DNA from: Flavobacterium sp. TR2
Lineage (GTDB): Bacteria; Bacteroidota; Bacteroidia; Flavobacteriales; Flavobacteriaceae
Length of the DNA stretch: 64,000 nucleotides
Assembly: GCF_025252405.1 (NCBI RefSeq)
Contig: NZ_CP104307.1
Span: 1,426,001 to 1,490,000, forward strand
Reading direction: 5' to 3'
Under the pieces are notes generated by a model, which did no database searches, was not told the DNA's origin, and was given only the letters and a program-made list of their open reading frames with translations. Position numbers and translations under genes: made by a program. Shown one piece after another: positions 26,262 to 35,350 of the stretch (positions are counted from its first letter, which is position 1; the number at the start of each line of letters is the position of its first letter).

Positions 26262-29243
26262 ATGAAAACAATTTACAAAAAGTTGTTATTTTTATTCCTA
26301 TTGTTGCCTTTTACAGTGTTGGCTCAGAACACTTTAAATGGTACGGTAACTGATCATACCACAGGTCAGCCAATACCGGGAGTAAATGTAAATGTTCAAG
26401 GTGCTGCAGGAGGTACCTCTACTGATTTTGATGGTAAATTCCAATTGCCTAATCTGAAAAATGGAGACAAAATTTTAGTTTCATTTATCGGATACAAAAC
26501 AGAGACTATTGTATTTAATGGTCAGAAAAACTTAGCTGTTTCTTTAAACGAAGATACAAATCAATTACAAGAAGTTGTTGTACAAGTAGGTTATGGTACT
26601 GTTAAGAAAAAAGATGCTACAGGTTCGGTTTCTCAAATCTCAGCAAAAGAATTTAACAAAGGTATTAACGTAACACCAGAAAGTTTAATTGGTGGACGTA
26701 TTGCTGGTGTTAATGTTGTTGGAGGTGGGGCGCCTGGAGCAAAAGCAGATATTAGAATTCGTGGAGGATCTTCATTAAGCGCTTCTAACGACCCATTGAT
26801 TATTTTAGACGGACTTCCTTTGAGCAATGCTGTTCCAAGTGGTGCTACAAGTATTTTGTCTACTATTGATCCAAATGATATTGAATCTTTTACAGTTCTT
26901 AAAGATGCTTCTGCGGCAGCTATTTATGGTTCTCGTGCAGCAAATGGGGTAATTGTAATTACTACTAAAAAAGGAACAAAAGGTGGTGTAAAAGTAAATT
27001 TCAGTTCTCAAGTAGGTATCAATACAGTTGCCAATACAGTTGATGTTTTAAGTGCAGATCAATTCCGTAATTTTGTAAACACAAAAGGATCAGATGCTCA
27101 AAAAGCATTAATGGGTAAGGCTAGTACAAACTGGCAGGATGAAATTTTCCATACGGCTTTAACAACAAACAATAATATCTCTGTAAGTGGTGCTTTATTT
27201 GATAAATTGCCTGTGCGTTTATCTGTTGGAAATGTTGATAATCCTGGAATTTTAAGAAATACTTCTTTTGAAAGAACAACGACATCGATATCGTTAAATC
27301 CAGTTTTATTTGACAATCACTTAAAAATTGACATTAGCGGAAACTTATCTTTCAGCAAAAATCAATTTCAAGATGAGGATGCTGTAATTGGTTCTGCAAT
27401 TAGCTTTGATCCAACGCAATCTCCTTACCAAGCAGGTTCTCGTTATGGAGGATATTTCGAATGGTTGGAGCCAAACGGAAACTTAGCATTATTACCTGCT
27501 AAAAATCCGGTTGCAAGAATAAATCAAGAAGATAAAAGATCTAAATCTACTAGAAAATGGGGAAACATTAGCGTTGACTATAAATTCCACTTTTTCGAAG
27601 ACTTAAGAGTTGTTGCTGAAGCTGGTATTGACAGATTTGATAGCAGCGGATACAACAGACAAAGTACAGAAAGTGCTTTAGGATATCAGCCGAACCCTTT
27701 CAGTACTGGAAATTGGGTAAATTTAGGAAACAATAATACGTATACGGACGATCTTCAAAATAAAAACTTGAATACGTACTTTGTTTACAGTAAAAATTTA
27801 GGAAAACTTAAATTGGATGCTACTGCAGGTTATAACTACCAGTTGTTCCAAAAAGAAAAATATCAGTCTGGAGAACTTACTCAACCAGCGTCTAGTAGAA
27901 ATGAAGATGTTATTACTGATCCAGATATCAACTTGCAATCTTTCTTTGGCCGTTTAAACTTAGGATGGGATAGCAGATACTTATTGACTTTAAATTACAG
28001 AAGAGATGGAACTTCACGTTTTTCTAAAGAAAATAGATGGGGTAACTTTATGGGAGGTGCTTTTGCATGGAATATTGCTGAGGAATCTTTCTTAAAAGAT
28101 AATGAAACGCTTTCTAGTTTAAAATTAAGAGCTGGTTATGGTACTACAGGACAACAAGATATTCCGCCACAGTATGATTACTTAAGAAGGGTAACTCTAG
28201 GTACTGTTAACACTCAATATATATTTAATGGTGTTGTTTACAGAACAGCTAGACCAGAAGGATACAACCCAAATATCAAATGGGAAGAGTTGGCAGAGAT
28301 GAATATTGGTGTTGATTTCGGATTCTTAAATGATAGAATTACAGGTACTATTAACTATTTTGATAAGAAATCATCTGACTTATTAGCTGATGTATTGGTT
28401 CCAGATGGAGCTAACTTGAGAAATCAAGGATATAATAATATTGGAGATTTAAGAACTAAAGGACTTGAATTTAGCCTTCAATCTGATATTATTAAAAAAG
28501 ATAACTTGACATGGAATGTTGCTGTTAATGCTACTTACTTAGATCAAAAAATTGAAAATTTAGGTCAGACCGTTGAAGGTTTTCAAGGTTACGAGGTAGG
28601 AGATAACATTAAAGGAGGAAATGGGAACAAAGTATTGATTAATACAGTTGGATCTGCTCCAAACTCATTCTTTGTATACGAACAGTTATACGATGCGAAC
28701 AAAAAACCTATTGCAGGCGCTTATGTTGACAGAAATGGAGATGGTAAAATTGATGCTAATGATCGTTACAAATATAAAAAACCGACCGCAGATTATACAT
28801 TTGGTTTATTCTCAACTTTAAACTACAAAAAGTTTGATTTTACAATGAACTGGAGAGCGAGTTTAGGAAATTACATTTTTGATAACGTAAATTCTAACAT
28901 GGGGTATTCAGATGCTGGTTTAAGAAGACAAACTGACTTATCAAACGTAAGTTCAGATTACTTAAATACTGGATTTGTTTTTGAAGACAACGGAACACAG
29001 CGTTATTTGTCTAATTATTATGTGAAAGATGCTTCTTTCATCAAATTGGACAATATAACTCTAGGATATACTTTAGATAAATCTTTATTAAAAGCAGCTT
29101 CATTAAGATTCTCTGCGGGTGTTCAAAACGTTTTTGTACTTACAAAATATGATGGATTAGATCCAGAGAAATTCAACGGAATTGATGGTAACGTTTATCC
29201 AAGAGCAAGAACATTCTTGTTTGGAGTAAATGCAAGTTTCTAA
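26262..29243 (+). CDS. susC: SusC-type TonB-dependent starch oligosaccharide transporter
   Basis: Outer-membrane barrel that imports maltodextrins with energy from TonB. In 993 residues it has a signal peptide (to ~21, TVLAQ) and a carboxypeptidase-regulatory-like domain (~22-100, TDHTTGQPIPGVNVNVQGAA). TonB-box-like residues (EVVVQVGYGTV) lead to the plug (~110-235, with IRGGSSLSASNDPLIILDG and SAAAIYGSRAANGVIVITTK). A 22-strand barrel runs to the C-terminal Phe (LFGVNASF). It is followed 35 bp later by susD, as in nearly all polysaccharide-use loci. The size and plug motif fit the SusC subgroup. Confidence 0.95.
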   Translation: MKTIYKKLLFLFLLLPFTVLAQNTLNGTVTDHTTGQPIPGVNVNVQGAAGGTSTDFDGKFQLPNLKNGDKILVSFIGYKTETIVFNGQKNLAVSLNEDTNQLQEVVVQVGYGTVKKKDATGSVSQISAKEFNKGINVTPESLIGGRIAGVNVVGGGAPGAKADIRIRGGSSLSASNDPLIILDGLPLSNAVPSGATSILSTIDPNDIESFTVLKDASAAAIYGSRAANGVIVITTKKGTKGGVKVNFSSQVGINTVANTVDVLSADQFRNFVNTKGSDAQKALMGKASTNWQDEIFHTALTTNNNISVSGALFDKLPVRLSVGNVDNPGILRNTSFERTTTSISLNPVLFDNHLKIDISGNLSFSKNQFQDEDAVIGSAISFDPTQSPYQAGSRYGGYFEWLEPNGNLALLPAKNPVARINQEDKRSKSTRKWGNISVDYKFHFFEDLRVVAEAGIDRFDSSGYNRQSTESALGYQPNPFSTGNWVNLGNNNTYTDDLQNKNLNTYFVYSKNLGKLKLDATAGYNYQLFQKEKYQSGELTQPASSRNEDVITDPDINLQSFFGRLNLGWDSRYLLTLNYRRDGTSRFSKENRWGNFMGGAFAWNIAEESFLKDNETLSSLKLRAGYGTTGQQDIPPQYDYLRRVTLGTVNTQYIFNGVVYRTARPEGYNPNIKWEELAEMNIGVDFGFLNDRITGTINYFDKKSSDLLADVLVPDGANLRNQGYNNIGDLRTKGLEFSLQSDIIKKDNLTWNVAVNATYLDQKIENLGQTVEGFQGYEVGDNIKGGNGNKVLINTVGSAPNSFFVYEQLYDANKKPIAGAYVDRNGDGKIDANDRYKYKKPTADYTFGLFSTLNYKKFDFTMNWRASLGNYIFDNVNSNMGYSDAGLRRQTDLSNVSSDYLNTGFVFEDNGTQRYLSNYYVKDASFIKLDNITLGYTLDKSLLKAASLRFSAGVQNVFVLTKYDGLDPEKFNGIDGNVYPRARTFLFGVNASF

Positions 29244-29278
29244 TAGTACATTGAAAAACAAATTTTAAAACATAAAAA

Positions 29279-30883
29279 ATGAAAATATCATTTAAACATA
29301 TATCTTATTTCTTCCTATTTGTTTTAGGAATAAGTATGACGCTTACTTCGTGTACTGACGATTTAAACGTGACTCCAAAAGATGACGATGAGTTTTTATC
29401 AGAAACTTTTTTTCAAGACCCAGCCTCTTATAAGCAAGTTCTAGCAAAACTATATGCTGGTTTATATGTTGGAGGTAATGATGGTGATGGACAGGCAGAT
29501 ATTTCTGGTCTAAGTGGAGATTTTAGTAGTTACTTGCGTTTGCTTTTTGTAACGCAAGAATTACCGACAGATGAGGCTGTTATTGCTTGGTCTGATGGAA
29601 CTTTGCCAACATTGAATACACAAACATGGTCTCCTGTAAATGAGTTTTTGTATGGAACTTATTCTAGAGCGTCTTATCATATTAGTTTGGCAAATGAATT
29701 TTTAAGACAGACTACAGACGAGAAATTGCAAGCAAGAGGTGTTGACGCGAATTTAAAAGCTGAGATTGAGACTTTTAGAGCAGAAGCACGTTTTTTAAGA
29801 GCGTATTCTTATGTAAACTTAATGGATTTATTTGGTAATGTGCCAATTACTACAGAGAAAGATCCTGTTGGATTTTATTATCCGGTACAAAAAACAAGAG
29901 CAGAAGTTTTTGCTTTTGTAGAGTCTGAATTAAAAGATTTAGATAGTAGTTTGAAAAATGCTAGATCAAATGAATATGGTAGAGTTGATAAAGTAGCTGC
30001 TAAATTTTTGTTAGCTCAAATTTATCTTAACTCGAAAGTATATACAGGAACAGAAAGAAATAATGAAGTAGCAACTTTGTGTACTGAAATTATTAATTCA
30101 GGTTATACGTTTGCAAACGTTCCTTATGCTTACTTGTTCTCTGCGGATAATGATAAAAATGGAGCTCAAAATGAATTTATCTTCCCAATTATCAGTGATG
30201 GAAATGCTATTCGTGCAACTGGTGGGGGAATGAGTTTTATTATTCACGCTGCTATTGGAGGAAGTATTGATGCTGCCTCTAGAGGTATGGATGGAGGATG
30301 GTATGGTACAAGAACTCGTAAAGAGTTTGTAGCTCTTTTTCCTGATGCAACTGCTACTGGCGATAAAAGAGGAATGTTCCATACTGATGGTCAAGCTTTA
30401 GATATTACTAACATATCAACATTTACGGATGGATATGCTGTAACTAAATATATCAACAAAAAATCTGATGGTTCACCAGCTCAAAGAACTGAAATACCTG
30501 ATACAGATTTCCCAGTATTCCGTTTATCTGATGCTTATTTAATGTATGCTGAAGCTGTTGTAAGAGGAGCAACTACAGGAAATATTGCTACTGCAGTAGG
30601 TTATATCAATAAAATAAGAGGAAGAGCAGAAGCGAGTACAATTTCAAATTCAGATTTGACTCTTGATTTTATTTTGGCAGAAAGAGGAAGAGAATTATAT
30701 TGGGAATGCCATAGAAGAACAGATTTGATTCGTTTTGGAAAATTCACAGGAGGAAGCAAAATTTGGCAATGGAAAGGTGGTGTAAAAGATGGTATGGCAA
30801 CAGATTCATACAGAGATTTAATGCCAATCCCTTCTAAAACGATTCAAGCCAATCCTACATTGAAGCAAAATCCAGGATACTAA
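29279..30883 (+). CDS. susD: SusD-type starch-binding lipoprotein
   Basis: Surface lipoprotein that caps SusC and binds starch oligosaccharides. Its 534 residues carry a lipoprotein signal (LTSCTDDLNV), with Asp residues right after the Cys that suit surface export. TPR-like helices run through the first half, with the usual AEARFLRAYSYVNLMDLFGNVP block (~167-188). The SusD C-terminal block follows: LAERGRELYWECHRRTDLIR (~465-484), then DLMPIPSKTIQANP. It pairs with the SusC upstream. Substrate comes from the neighbouring amylases. Confidence 0.95.
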   Translation: MKISFKHISYFFLFVLGISMTLTSCTDDLNVTPKDDDEFLSETFFQDPASYKQVLAKLYAGLYVGGNDGDGQADISGLSGDFSSYLRLLFVTQELPTDEAVIAWSDGTLPTLNTQTWSPVNEFLYGTYSRASYHISLANEFLRQTTDEKLQARGVDANLKAEIETFRAEARFLRAYSYVNLMDLFGNVPITTEKDPVGFYYPVQKTRAEVFAFVESELKDLDSSLKNARSNEYGRVDKVAAKFLLAQIYLNSKVYTGTERNNEVATLCTEIINSGYTFANVPYAYLFSADNDKNGAQNEFIFPIISDGNAIRATGGGMSFIIHAAIGGSIDAASRGMDGGWYGTRTRKEFVALFPDATATGDKRGMFHTDGQALDITNISTFTDGYAVTKYINKKSDGSPAQRTEIPDTDFPVFRLSDAYLMYAEAVVRGATTGNIATAVGYINKIRGRAEASTISNSDLTLDFILAERGRELYWECHRRTDLIRFGKFTGGSKIWQWKGGVKDGMATDSYRDLMPIPSKTIQANPTLKQNPGY

Positions 30884-30901
30884 TATCTAATAGAACTTAA
30901 A

Positions 30902-31999
30902 ATGAAAAATATATATAAAATTTTAATCGCATTTGTTGGGGTATTGGCAGTATCATGTAATGCTGACTCAGTAGACGAGAGACCAATTCTTAGTACTACT
31001 AGCGCTCCTGAAATTACTGCACCAGCAACAGGACAAAATTATATTTTGGATGTTAATGATGCAGACAAAGAAGCTGCTAAATTTACTTGGTCGGCTGCAG
31101 AATATTCGACTGACGTTGCAGTAAAATATACTTTGTTGATAGATAAAAAAGGAGGCGATTTTACAGCTGCAAGAACTCTTGCAGTTGTAAATAATGCTAC
31201 AGAAGCTTCAATACTTGTTAAAGGTTTAAACCAAGCAGCTATTGATCTTGGAGGAAAACCAGAAGTTTCTGCAATGTATGATGTAAGAATAGCTTCAACT
31301 GTGGCTGGTTCTTTTGCTCAAGTTGGAAAAAATTTAATCACAATTAGTATTACTCCTTATATAGGAAAAGTTACTTATGACTTTACTGATTGGTATTTAA
31401 TTGGTGCAGCTGTAGTGGGAGGATGGGATAACAATGTTGATACCAATCACCAACCAATGTTTAGAGACGGAAAAAAAGCCGATGTATATAAGTTTGTAGG
31501 ATATTTTAAAGCAGGTAACTTTAAATTAATTTCTGAAAAAGGAAGCTGGGCTTCTCAATTAGGTAAAGCTAGCGATACTTCAATTGAGATTAAAGATAAT
31601 GCAGGAGAATTTACAATTCCAGCAGATGGGTATTATACTTTTGAGTTTAATACTACAACTCTAGTTTATACTTTAAAAGCTTATGCAGCGGGAGCTACAG
31701 CGCCAATTTATGATAAGGACAAGGTAGGTATTATTGGAGATGCAACTGCTAAAGGATGGGATGCATCTACACCAATGGTGAGATCGACTTTTAATGCACA
31801 CGCTTGGACTTTGGGTGTAACTTCTCTAAATGATGGAGGAATGAAATTCAGAGCAAATGATGCATGGGATGTTTCATGGGGCGGAACTACTCCTTTTTCT
31901 GGAGGTGGAAACGGAGAAAACATACCAGTTGCAAAATCTAAGTATGTTATTTATTTCAATGATCTAGACGGAAGTTATCTTATGATTCCTAATCAATAA
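30902..31999 (+). CDS. susE: SusE-like outer-membrane starch-binding lipoprotein
   Basis: This 365-residue lipoprotein (VSCNADSVDE) has an N-terminal SusE-type Ig-like domain (~30-155, SAPEITAPATGQNYILD then FTWSAAEY). Two tandem C-terminal modules (~165-258 and ~268-365) follow, each with an aromatic pattern of a carbohydrate-binding domain: YLIGAAVVGGWDNNVDTNHQ and VGIIGDATAKGWDASTPM. The repeat of G-W-D in both modules matches the starch-binding SusE/SusF modules. It lies 18 bp after susD and ends at a strong terminator. Confidence 0.88.
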   Translation: MKNIYKILIAFVGVLAVSCNADSVDERPILSTTSAPEITAPATGQNYILDVNDADKEAAKFTWSAAEYSTDVAVKYTLLIDKKGGDFTAARTLAVVNNATEASILVKGLNQAAIDLGGKPEVSAMYDVRIASTVAGSFAQVGKNLITISITPYIGKVTYDFTDWYLIGAAVVGGWDNNVDTNHQPMFRDGKKADVYKFVGYFKAGNFKLISEKGSWASQLGKASDTSIEIKDNAGEFTIPADGYYTFEFNTTTLVYTLKAYAAGATAPIYDKDKVGIIGDATAKGWDASTPMVRSTFNAHAWTLGVTSLNDGGMKFRANDAWDVSWGGTTPFSGGGNGENIPVAKSKYVIYFNDLDGSYLMIPNQ

Positions 32000-32020
32000 A
32001 AACTTCAGTTAATAACTGAA

Positions 32021-32050
32021 AAAGGGCTATCTCAGATAGCCCTTTTTTAA
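32021..32050 (+). terminator. terminator after susE
   Basis: AAAGGGCTAT / ATAGCCCTTT with a 5-nt loop and a T-run, 21 bp after the susE stop. It stands only 32 bp before the amylase start, so it may set the ratio of amylase to SusCDE. Confidence 0.85.
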
Positions 32051-32082
32051 TCAAGCTAACTAACCACACAAACCACCAGATT

Positions 32083-34959
32083 ATGAAAAAAACATTACTT
32101 TTTATTCTTTTTTTAGTATCGATTGCTATTCATGCTCAACAGATTTCAGTATCACCGGCTGTATTTCAAGTGAATGAGCCTATTACAATTACAGCTTCAT
32201 TTACATCGAGTACCTGTAATACAATGGGAGCCAATCCGACAAAAGTATATATGCATTCCGGAATAGGTACAGATGCAAGCCCCTGGCAAACCACAAAAGG
32301 AAATTGGGGGGCTGATGATGGTGTTGGGTTAATGACTAAAAATGCAAACGGAACTTGGAGCATTACAATTACGCCAAGCGCCTATTTTGGATTAACATCA
32401 GCTCAGCAAACGGCTGCGACAAAAATGGGGATTGTATTTAGAAGTGCTAATGGTTCTCAAACTTTAAAATTGGCGCCTTCATGCTCCGATTTTTTTCTTA
32501 ATGTAGGATCTTTTCAGGTAACACTGACTTCTCCTGCTGAAAATAGCACGACAATTATCAATTCTGGTTCGAGTTTTATTGTTATTGCTACAAACACAGG
32601 TGGAGCAGGAAGTTATACGTTGAAATCAAACGGAACAACAATTAACACAAATGGTAGCACTTCAAATTATTCTTATACGCATACCAATATCACAGGAAAT
32701 CAGAGTTATGAATTAGTTGCAACGCAGGGAGCAACTACAGTTTCTAAGAAATTCTCGGTTGTTGTAAACCCGAATACTGTTTCAGAAGCTATGCCTGCAG
32801 GTTTAGTTGATGGAATAAATTATAACACTGCAGATTTTACAAAAGCAACTTTGGTCTTAGACGCCCCGTTGAAAGATTTTGTTTATGTTGCGGGAAGTTT
32901 CAATAACTGGCTGCCAACATCGGCTTATGCCATGAAAAAAGATCCCTCTTCGGGAAAATTTTGGTTAGAACTAACCGGATTAGTATCAGGAGTTAATAAT
33001 ACCTATCAGTATTGGGTTGGTGATGCAACGCCGCTGGCAAATTCGCCTGCTATGGTAAAAACTGCAGATCCGTATTCTACTTTAGTATTGTCTCCTTATG
33101 ATGATCCTTCGATTCCGGCAGCTAAATATCCAAATATGCCTGCTTATCCTGTGGGGCAAAATTTTGAAGTTACAGTCTTAAAAACAGGGCAGACTCCATA
33201 CAATTGGCAAGTGACTAATTTTGTAAAACCGGAAAAGGAAAAACTGGTAGTTTATGAAGTTTTGGTTCGCGATTTTGATGCATCAAGAAGCTATCAAAGT
33301 TTGATTGATAGAATAGATTATTTTAAAAATCTAAAAATCAATGCAATCGAATTAATGCCTGTTATGGAATTTGAAGGTAATGAAAGTTGGGGGTATAATA
33401 TCTCATTTCATATGGCTTTAGATAAGTTTTACGGAACTTCGGATAAGTTAAAAGAGTTTATCGATTTGTGCCACCAAAACGGAATTGCAGTAATTCTTGA
33501 TGTAGCTTTAAATCACGCTTTTGGAAGAAATCCAATGGTAAGAATGTGGATGAACGATCCTGATGGAGACGGTTTTGGTTCTCCAACTGCAGAAAATCCA
33601 TATTTTAATACCGTTGCAAAGCATAGTTACAGTGTAGGTGAAGATTTTAATCATCAGTCTTTAAAAACGCAGTATTACGTAAATAGAGTAATTAAACAAT
33701 GGATTGAAGAATATAAAATTGATGGTTTTCGCTGGGATTTAACCAAAGGATTTACGCAATCATGCACGTCAAGCGATAATGCTTGTACCGATTCGTACCA
33801 ACAAGATCGAGTAGATATCCTCAAAAAATATGCTGATTTTTCTTGGGCAATTGATCCAACACATTATACCATTTTTGAACACTTAGGGACTGATGCTGAA
33901 GAAAAGGAATGGGCCAATTATAGAGTGGGTGAAACGCCAAGCAAGGGTGTAATGATGTGGGGAAAAATGACAAAAGAATACAATCAATTGTCTATGGGGT
34001 ATGCTTCTGAAAGTAACATTTTTAGAATGAATAGTGCAAATCGCGGATTCACTGCCAACCGTTTAATGGGTTATGCTGAAAGTCATGATGAAGAACGCTT
34101 GATGTATAAAAATGTGCAATACGGAGCTTCTAACGGAAGTTATAATGTGAAAACATTAAATACGGCATTATCCAGAATGTCTGCCATTGGAGCAGTTTCT
34201 TTGCTCATTCCAGGGCCAAAAATGATTTGGCATTTTGGAGAACTGGGAATGGACGATTCTATTTTTAGCTGCAACAACGGAACTGTAAATGATGAAACGT
34301 CAACCACTCCGGGAGATTGTAAATTAGATACAAAACCGCAGCCGCAGTGGACAGAAAATTGGTTGGGCGATTCTAATCGAAACAAAATTTACAATGATTG
34401 GGCTAAGATGATCACCCTTAAAAAAACAGAGCCTGTATTTTTAGGTACAGCAACAATGGCTAATACGGCAACTTTGACAGTAAATGTTAAAATTTCGAAT
34501 AACAGTCTGGCTTCGGCTCAGCTTAAAGATGTTGTGATTTTGGCCAATTTTGAAACATCAGCACAAAATATGATTCCAGGATTCCAATATACTGGTGCAT
34601 GGTACAATTTAATGGATAATTCAACAATTAACGTTGCAGATGTAAATGCTCCAATAAATTTAGCTCCAGGAGAATACAGAATCTATGGTAATAAACAGGC
34701 CAATCTTGCAATAGAAGATTTTGAAAAAGGAAATCAGGTTAGCTTGTACCCAAATCCTGTTGCAGATTATTTTACTTTAGGTTTTAAAACTTCAAAAGTA
34801 GATATCTATTCTGTTGCAGGGCAATTAGTAAAAACATTTAATGCAAACGGAAATACAGAATACCAATTCTCAGTAAGCGGCTTAGCTTCGGGATTGTATC
34901 TCGTAAAAACGTTTGACGAGAATAATAAAGTTCGCGCTGTGAAGTTTATTAAAAATTAG
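32083..34959 (+). CDS. secreted multidomain GH13 alpha-amylase with type IX secretion tail
   Basis: First cut of extracellular starch. The 958 residues comprise a signal peptide (~1-19), an N-terminal beta domain (~20-155) and an Ig-like domain (~158-235). A CBM48-like module (~250-350, GSFNNWLPTS) precedes the GH13 barrel (from ~387). Barrel motifs are VILDVALNHAFG, GFRWDLTKG (nucleophile Asp552), TIFEHLG (acid/base Glu599) and ESHDEERL (Asp669). The C-terminal ~75 residues (VSLYPNPVADYFTLG ... GLYLVKTF) are a type A type IX secretion sorting domain. Bacteroides SusG is a lipoprotein; this enzyme takes another route outside. Confidence 0.92.
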   Translation: MKKTLLFILFLVSIAIHAQQISVSPAVFQVNEPITITASFTSSTCNTMGANPTKVYMHSGIGTDASPWQTTKGNWGADDGVGLMTKNANGTWSITITPSAYFGLTSAQQTAATKMGIVFRSANGSQTLKLAPSCSDFFLNVGSFQVTLTSPAENSTTIINSGSSFIVIATNTGGAGSYTLKSNGTTINTNGSTSNYSYTHTNITGNQSYELVATQGATTVSKKFSVVVNPNTVSEAMPAGLVDGINYNTADFTKATLVLDAPLKDFVYVAGSFNNWLPTSAYAMKKDPSSGKFWLELTGLVSGVNNTYQYWVGDATPLANSPAMVKTADPYSTLVLSPYDDPSIPAAKYPNMPAYPVGQNFEVTVLKTGQTPYNWQVTNFVKPEKEKLVVYEVLVRDFDASRSYQSLIDRIDYFKNLKINAIELMPVMEFEGNESWGYNISFHMALDKFYGTSDKLKEFIDLCHQNGIAVILDVALNHAFGRNPMVRMWMNDPDGDGFGSPTAENPYFNTVAKHSYSVGEDFNHQSLKTQYYVNRVIKQWIEEYKIDGFRWDLTKGFTQSCTSSDNACTDSYQQDRVDILKKYADFSWAIDPTHYTIFEHLGTDAEEKEWANYRVGETPSKGVMMWGKMTKEYNQLSMGYASESNIFRMNSANRGFTANRLMGYAESHDEERLMYKNVQYGASNGSYNVKTLNTALSRMSAIGAVSLLIPGPKMIWHFGELGMDDSIFSCNNGTVNDETSTTPGDCKLDTKPQPQWTENWLGDSNRNKIYNDWAKMITLKKTEPVFLGTATMANTATLTVNVKISNNSLASAQLKDVVILANFETSAQNMIPGFQYTGAWYNLMDNSTINVADVNAPINLAPGEYRIYGNKQANLAIEDFEKGNQVSLYPNPVADYFTLGFKTSKVDIYSVAGQLVKTFNANGNTEYQFSVSGLASGLYLVKTFDENNKVRAVKFIKN

Positions 34960-34975
34960 GTTTGGTTAGTAATGA

Positions 34976-35012
34976 AAAAGGGCTGTCTAGAAATGGACAG
35001 CCTTTTTTTTAA
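34976..35012 (+). terminator. terminator after the secreted amylase
   Basis: AAAGGGCTGTC / GACAGCCTTT with one bulged G, an 8-nt loop and a T-run, 17 bp after the stop codon. Its sequence is close to the susE terminator (AAGGGCT core), possibly a shared origin. Confidence 0.75.
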
Positions 35013-35100
35013 AAGTAGTTTTTTGTAATATAAATGTGTTTTTTTGAGATAATTAAATAAGTTGGTAGAAGTTCTATGATTTAATCGTAATCGCTTTTAC

Positions 35101-35334
35101 TTATTTTTTCTTTTTAGGATCATTATACTCTCCAATTAAAGAATAATATCCAAATGTTCCTAAGCCCATAACAATAAGAGGCGTTAGTATAAATAGAATA
35201 ATTACGCCAAATACTAAATCGTCCTGCTGGTCTGAAAGAAGTTTAGGCAAACCAAATTCAAACACGCAAAAATAAGCCGCCGCCGCCGCCAAAGCAATCC
35301 ATAAAGCCCCTAAAACTTGTTTAATCGCATTCAT
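35101..35334 (-). CDS. small membrane protein, partner of the MHS transporter
   Basis: Starting at the ATG complementary to 35332-35334 (MNAIKQVLGALWIALAAAAA) it has 77 residues and two membrane helices (~5-25 and ~38-65), then a charged Lys-rich tail (NDPKKKK). It begins 16 bp after the stop of the MFS transporter gene on the same strand, so the two are very probably cotranscribed. I recognise no domain with certainty. A small accessory subunit or regulator of the transporter is a fair guess. Confidence 0.65.
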   Translation of the reverse strand: MNAIKQVLGALWIALAAAAAYFCVFEFGLPKLLSDQQDDLVFGVIILFILTPLIVMGLGTFGYYSLIGEYNDPKKKK

Positions 35335-35350
35335 TTTTTTTTTGTAAATT

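Noticed and set aside
30098..30394. 98-residue minus-strand open frame within susD
   Set aside because: Antisense to a well-supported susD gene, with Ser/Thr-rich low-complexity translation.
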